A stretch of 64,000 bases of DNA, taken from assembly GCF_024211275.1 (NCBI RefSeq), contig NZ_JAMLDX010000022.1, forward strand, positions 1-64,000, written 5' to 3'. Origin of the DNA: Sphingomonas tagetis. GTDB lineage: Bacteria > Pseudomonadota > Alphaproteobacteria > Sphingomonadales > Sphingomonadaceae. A program made the translations under genes and the position numbers. Below are positions 60,331 through 64,000 of the stretch, piece after piece (the stretch's first letter is position 1; each line of letters starts with the position of its first letter). The notes under the pieces are model-generated. The model made no database searches. It worked only from the letters and a program-made list of their open reading frames with translations, and was not told where the DNA came from.

Positions 60331-62441
60331 TGCGGCGACGTCGTGCAGAGGAGGTCGGCGCCGGCCAGTCGTACGGTCTGCATCATCACCACCGCTTCGG
60401 GAAAGTCATCGAGGCAGCCGCAGGCCGAGATCAGCTCCTCGCCTGGCCCTACCGGGCAGACATTGTCGGTGCCGCAGCTGTGATAGTAAGTGTCGAACGA
60501 GCTCGGATCGTTCTGCTGGCTGCCGATCACGCCCTGCGGCGCGGTCGCCGTGTTCACCTTGGGGGCGCGCGTCTTGCAGATCGGCTCGCACGCCGGCACC
60601 GCGCCGCGATCGGGCAGGCTGAACGGGCGTATCGTCTCGGTTGCGCCGCCGGTGGTCGTGCGCATGCGATCCGCGAGCAGAGTCTCGGTCGAGCGGTCTA
60701 GGATATAGGCGCCGCGGCTGAGATCGGGCGCGGGCAGGGCGGTGCTGTCGATCTCGCAGCGATAGCTGCGCTCGCGCAGGAAGAAGTCGCGTTTCAACTC
60801 GATCGGACAAGACGACGTCCCGAACTGCCGCGTCTGCGGCAATGGCCGTAGCCCCGTGTTCACGCCGTTGCGGAAAGTCTGCACGCCGTCGACCGTCTCG
60901 CTGTCGATGCGGCACTTCTTGTCCTGCGCGATGGCGGCGCAGTGATCGACGAGCTGCTCGCTCGACTGGCAGCTGTCGTTGACCTGGATCTGGAAGCGCG
61001 CGCGCGCCTCGCCCTTGTCGGCGACGGCGACGCGCAGCCAGATTTCGTGCTCGCCCTTGGTAAGGTATGACTTGATGTCGAGATTGGGGCTGGCGCTGAA
61101 GCGGTCGCTTCGCTCGCACTTGGCGGGTGGCAAGCCGAGCGACGACCAGCCGCCTGGACCCGATGCGATCAACTGCCCGTCGATGCGCAACTGCGCCCAG
61201 TCATCGGCATAATAGTCGAGCAGCCGCGCAGCGACGATTCGATCGGGCGCATCGACTCGCAGGGTCATTCGAAAGTCGATCAGGCCGCAATTGCCGCCGC
61301 GCAGCGAGTTCTCGCCGGGTGATCCCATGGCAAGGTCGAGCGTCTTGCCCGTGATCGTCACCGAATAGCCGCCCGAGACTCGCTCGACGATGTCCTCGAT
61401 GCCGGGCTGCCGCACCTCGACCTGGCGCTCGATGGTGCAGCGGCGCTGCTGGATCGCCTTTCCCAACCCCGCGGGCGAGCCCGTCAGCGTCTCGAACAGC
61501 GAACTCGATGCGGCGGTCGCCTGCGCGTCCCCTGCGATCGTCACGGGGTTGGCACGGTAGGCGGTCTGCGGCAGCTGCGGGCTGGCGGCACAGGCCGTGG
61601 TCTGCGCGCCGGTATACCGGATCAGCGGCCCGTCGGTCACGGCCTGCGCGATGCCGAAGCGTGGATCGGCGGTGGTCAGCGCACCGATCATGCCACCGCC
61701 GAGGTCGCGCAGCACCGAGGCCAAATTGCCCCAGGCGAGGTTCGCGCCGCAGCTGTTGTTGATGCAATAGCAGCCGGCAAGCTCGTCGAGCGCCGCTTCG
61801 CTGAGTTTCAGCTGACCTGTCCCGTCGACATTCCAGCGAAAGTGCTTGCACTGCGACCAGCTGCCGGGCTGGCACGAGATCACGCCATTGGCGCAGATGC
61901 CCGATACCGGAGCGGGCAGAGTGGCGCGGCTGTCGATCTTGCCGTCGAGATCAGTGTCGCGCGCGATCTGCACGCTCATGAGGTCGCCGGTAGCGCCAGG
62001 CTGCGCCAGCACCTCGAGCAGCGTCGCGGTCTTCTGGCAAGCGAGGCTGGGATTGAAGCTTTGCCTGCCGTCGATCGTGCTGACCGGCTGACCGGCCAGG
62101 CCCGGCGTCACATAGTTGCGCTGCAGCGCCTCGCTGTCGCCGGACTTGGCGCGTGCGGCGGCCGCGGCCGACCGCGCTCGATCCTCGACGCTCTGACCCG
62201 CGGCTTGTGGTGTGGCGCCAAGAAAGACCAGCGCGGCCGCCGGAACGACACAGGCCTGGGAGAGGAACCTGCATCGCCAGACGAGAGGGGCGCCCGCGCT
62301 GGCCAAGGGTGGAGCGGCGCCAAGGGGGCTTGGTGGCGCCGCTCCCGCCACGCGTGCCAGCCGGCGGCCATCCAGGCCTTGGCGGGCAGACCGTAGGATA
62401 CCGGCCGGACACGCGGGACGTCGGGGAAGCGATCGGCTCAT
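60327..62441 (-). CDS. Large cysteine-rich TraN-like protein (first of two)
   Basis: The 704-residue exported protein starts at ATG 62441, overlapping the traU stop (ATGA). After a basic leader with a hydrophobic stretch near residues 65-80, it has many cysteine pairs (CANGVISCQPGSWSQCK, GCYCINNSCGANL, HSCGTDNVCPVGP) and a long beta-rich middle. Cysteine richness, size and position match the TraN group of mating-pair stabilisers that needs disulfide folding by TraF and TrbB-like proteins. It is not alike in sequence to the next gene apart from the cysteines. The name TraN is a family inference. Confidence 0.72.
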   Translation of the reverse strand: MSRSLPRRPACPAGILRSARQGLDGRRLARVAGAAPPSPLGAAPPLASAGAPLVWRCRFLSQACVVPAAALVFLGATPQAAGQSVEDRARSAAAAARAKSGDSEALQRNYVTPGLAGQPVSTIDGRQSFNPSLACQKTATLLEVLAQPGATGDLMSVQIARDTDLDGKIDSRATLPAPVSGICANGVISCQPGSWSQCKHFRWNVDGTGQLKLSEAALDELAGCYCINNSCGANLAWGNLASVLRDLGGGMIGALTTADPRFGIAQAVTDGPLIRYTGAQTTACAASPQLPQTAYRANPVTIAGDAQATAASSSLFETLTGSPAGLGKAIQQRRCTIERQVEVRQPGIEDIVERVSGGYSVTITGKTLDLAMGSPGENSLRGGNCGLIDFRMTLRVDAPDRIVAARLLDYYADDWAQLRIDGQLIASGPGGWSSLGLPPAKCERSDRFSASPNLDIKSYLTKGEHEIWLRVAVADKGEARARFQIQVNDSCQSSEQLVDHCAAIAQDKKCRIDSETVDGVQTFRNGVNTGLRPLPQTRQFGTSSCPIELKRDFFLRERSYRCEIDSTALPAPDLSRGAYILDRSTETLLADRMRTTTGGATETIRPFSLPDRGAVPACEPICKTRAPKVNTATAPQGVIGSQQNDPSSFDTYYHSCGTDNVCPVGPGEELISACGCLDDFPEAVVMMQTVRLAGADLLCTTSPQ

Positions 62442-63466
62442 GGCACCGGGATCCCGGCGCAGCAGATCACCTTTTCGAATAGCATGAACTGGGCATTGTC
62501 CTCGCCCGGGGCGTGCTTGCCGCTCGTCCAGAGCGCGCCGGGCCGCCCGATATTGACGCACTTGCCGCCCTTGACCGGCTCCATCAGCTGCAGCTTGTAA
62601 CGCGACTTGGTCCAGATCGGGCTCGGCTTGAACGAGCAGCCATCGGACGAGCTGATGGTGAGCGCGCCCAAGCGCCCCATCATGAAAGTGCCGCGCGCCG
62701 CCAGCCCCGCCCACGCCTCGACGCTGTCGCCGAAATGGATGTCGCCCGCGATCGGATAGGTCGATCCCCAGCTCCCCATGCACCAGAAGAGCGGATCGAT
62801 GACCTTGCCGGCTGCCGCCGCCGCGCTGTCGGCCATGCAGGCAAGCCCGGCGGCGGGATTGCCGAACAGGATCGCCTCGGGCTGGATGATCGCGCCCAAG
62901 GTACCCGACTGCCAGGTCGGCAGCACTTCGGTGATCAGGGCGACGTCGAAGCCGTCATCCTCGATGCACGGCAGGTCGGTGAACATGTCGAGCATCTTCC
63001 AGACCGGCGAGATGTAATAATGCATTTGCGCGAACATCTTGTGCGTGTTTGTTCCGTCCGAGATCGAACTCTGGCTGCCCTGCAGCTTGCCGCCCGTCGC
63101 CATGATGTCGGCGCCGAGCGCCATCATGCAGCCGGGCTCGGTCACGACATCGATCATGCGATTGGGCGACCAGAAGGAAACCTTCACGCCGAACCAGAAT
63201 TGCGCACCCTTCCGGCAGGCGCAGAGCGGCTTGGATGCCGATTGCGCGTCGAGCGCCTTGTCGAGCTTGTCGTGGCTTCCGATCCGCACCCCGCCGATCG
63301 TGATCGGGAAGATGCAGTTCCAGCGAACCTTGGTGATCGGGTTGAAGATGGTGCCGGCCTTACACTTCGAGGCCTGCGCTTCGGAGGGGACGATCAGGAG
63401 GGTGAAGATGCCAGCGATCGTCAGCGCGATGCCTTGACGAGACAGCGTCGGGGCCGCTCCCGGCAT
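62438..63466 (-). CDS. traU: Conjugal transfer protein TraU
   Basis: TraU is a periplasmic protein of F-pilus assembly and mating. This copy has 342 residues, the usual size, with start at 63466 giving a signal peptide (IALTIAGIFTLLIVPSEAQA). Signature segments are WNCIFPITIGGVRIGSHDK, CACRKGAQFWFGVKVSFWSPN, TEPGCMM, LPCIEDDGFD, CMADSAAAAAGKVIDPLFWCMGSWGS and the closing KHAPGEDNAQFMLFEKVICC. About ten conserved cysteines are present. It is the first transfer gene of the right block; the 70-base gap to the divergent antitoxin gene must hold the promoter or upstream read-through. Confidence 0.94.
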   Translation of the reverse strand: MPGAAPTLSRQGIALTIAGIFTLLIVPSEAQASKCKAGTIFNPITKVRWNCIFPITIGGVRIGSHDKLDKALDAQSASKPLCACRKGAQFWFGVKVSFWSPNRMIDVVTEPGCMMALGADIMATGGKLQGSQSSISDGTNTHKMFAQMHYYISPVWKMLDMFTDLPCIEDDGFDVALITEVLPTWQSGTLGAIIQPEAILFGNPAAGLACMADSAAAAAGKVIDPLFWCMGSWGSTYPIAGDIHFGDSVEAWAGLAARGTFMMGRLGALTISSSDGCSFKPSPIWTKSRYKLQLMEPVKGGKCVNIGRPGALWTSGKHAPGEDNAQFMLFEKVICCAGIPVP

Positions 63467-63483
63467 TTCATTAGTTGTCTTGT

Positions 63484-63501
63484 GCGTACAATCGGCGTAC
63501 A
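63484..63501. promoter_or_regulatory. Direct repeat GCGTACA in the DUF1778 promoter
   Basis: GCGTACA occurs at 63484-63490 and 63495-63501, eleven bases apart, one helical turn, just upstream of the antitoxin gene. DUF1778 ribbon-helix-helix proteins bind such short repeats to repress their own operon. Confidence 0.45.
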
Positions 63502-63535
63502 GATCGTTAGAGCGAAATTGAGAAGGAAATGGGCC

Positions 63536-63844
63536 ATGAGCGCGATCAGTGACGCTGCGGCAGCAGTCGATGAGCGTGCGAGCGAGCGCATGAACTTTCG
63601 CGTGAAGCCGCGTGTGAAGCAGGCGATTCAACGCGCGGCAGCGCTGTCTGGTGTCGATGACTCGGTGTTCGCGGTGACCGCTCTGTACAATGCTGCGTTG
63701 GCGACCATCTCGACGCACGAGCACACCGTCGTGACCGAACGAGATTTCAAGGCAGTCCTTGATGCACTGGATAATCCGCCACAGCCCAGTGACCGGATGC
63801 GGCGCGCCGTTGAAGGATACAAGCGGCGCGTCAAAAGCATTTGA
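63536..63844 (+). CDS. DUF1778 (TacA-type) ribbon-helix-helix antitoxin
   Basis: The 102-residue protein starts at ATG 63536 with AAGGA upstream. Its N-terminal ribbon-helix-helix (ERMNFRVKPRVKQAIQRAAALSGVDDSVFAVTALYNAA, about 17-54) is the DUF1778 signature; the C-terminal tail would bind the toxin. TacA antitoxins block GNAT toxins that acetylate aminoacyl-tRNA. The GNAT gene follows seven bases later. It is on the opposite strand to the transfer operon, like the AbrB/VapC pair. Confidence 0.88.
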   Translation: MSAISDAAAAVDERASERMNFRVKPRVKQAIQRAAALSGVDDSVFAVTALYNAALATISTHEHTVVTERDFKAVLDALDNPPQPSDRMRRAVEGYKRRVKSI

Positions 63845-63850
63845 TGACCG

Positions 63851-64000
63851 ATGATCGAACACGAACTGACGATCGAGCCGCTTGATACGAAGCGGCACGA
63901 CAGACGACATTTTTCGTCCGGCGTTCCCCAAGTCGACAACTACTTCCAGAAGACGGCCAATAAGCTCACAAAGGCCGGTAATCTGCGCGTTTATGTCATG
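63851..64000 (+). CDS. GNAT-family (TacT-type) toxin, cut by window end
   Basis: Only the first 50 codons lie in the window. The sequence (MIEHELTIEPLDTKRHDRR, then FSSGVPQVDNYFQKTA) matches the N-terminal part of TacT-type acetyltransferase toxins, which usually have F-x-C-G-x(2)-x-L-D-x-Y-L. Here the F-S-S-G-V-P-Q-V-D-N-Y-F form keeps the D and aromatics. The acetyl-CoA binding site lies beyond the window end, so integrity cannot be judged. Confidence 0.8.
   Translation, partial: MIEHELTIEPLDTKRHDRRHFSSGVPQVDNYFQKTANKLTKAGNLRVYVM

Overview
The window is GC-rich with dense, overlapping genes. It carries large TonB-dependent receptors, serine carboxypeptidases and an F-type conjugation module of the kind found in Sphingomonadales (Sphingomonas, Sphingopyxis, Novosphingobium). 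I therefore read it as part of a sphingomonad integrative element or large plasmid; no replication or integrase gene lies inside the window to decide which. No rRNA, tRNA or CRISPR was seen.

Layout. The two ends carry pieces of one F-type transfer operon, both on the minus strand. The right end (57.6-63.5 kb) has traU, two tandem TraN-like genes, trbC and an S26 peptidase. The left end (0.86-8.4 kb) has traF, a TrbB-like thioredoxin, traH and traG. Two toxin-antitoxin pairs, AbrB/VapC and DUF1778/GNAT, sit on the opposite strand within or beside this operon. A nucleotidyltransferase-fold gene with striking twin palindromes (8.5-9.55 kb) marks the left inner edge. About 48 kb of metabolic cargo lies between the two transfer blocks.

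Cargo. After a small DUF6894 gene and a Crp/Fnr regulator come: (i) a CapA/S10/S10 operon (11.7-16.3 kb); (ii) a phenylalanine/tyrosine degradation operon (phhA, aminotransferase, hpd, hmgA, fahA, Rieske ferredoxin, MarR; 16.8-22.9 kb), in which hmgA has lost its middle and is frameshifted; (iii) a sarcosine oxidase operon soxB-D-A-G ending in purU and folD (23.6-30.3 kb); (iv) a TetR-controlled group (30.4-52.7 kb) with two paralogous TonB receptors, a dimethylglycine-dehydrogenase-like flavoprotein, an ornithine-cyclodeaminase-like protein, a Rieske oxygenase, three MFS transporters, a cupin, an S10 peptidase, an M19 dipeptidase, and decayed M61 and S10 peptidase genes; (v) a branched-chain 2-oxoacid dehydrogenase operon with a divergent Lrp regulator (52.9-57.1 kb).

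The most interesting signal is a 14-bp palindrome, ATACA-N4-TGTAT. It recurs upstream of at least eight transcription units of the cargo, often in divergent intergenic regions and twice as a double site flanking a TTGACA -35 box. Two paralogous TetR regulators with nearly the same recognition helix are encoded among these sites. Together the genes look like one regulon for taking up and hydrolysing small peptides and demethylating N-methyl amino acids (betaine, dimethylglycine, sarcosine), feeding glycine, C1 units, aromatic and branched-chain residues into central metabolism. The true substrate cannot be read from sequence.
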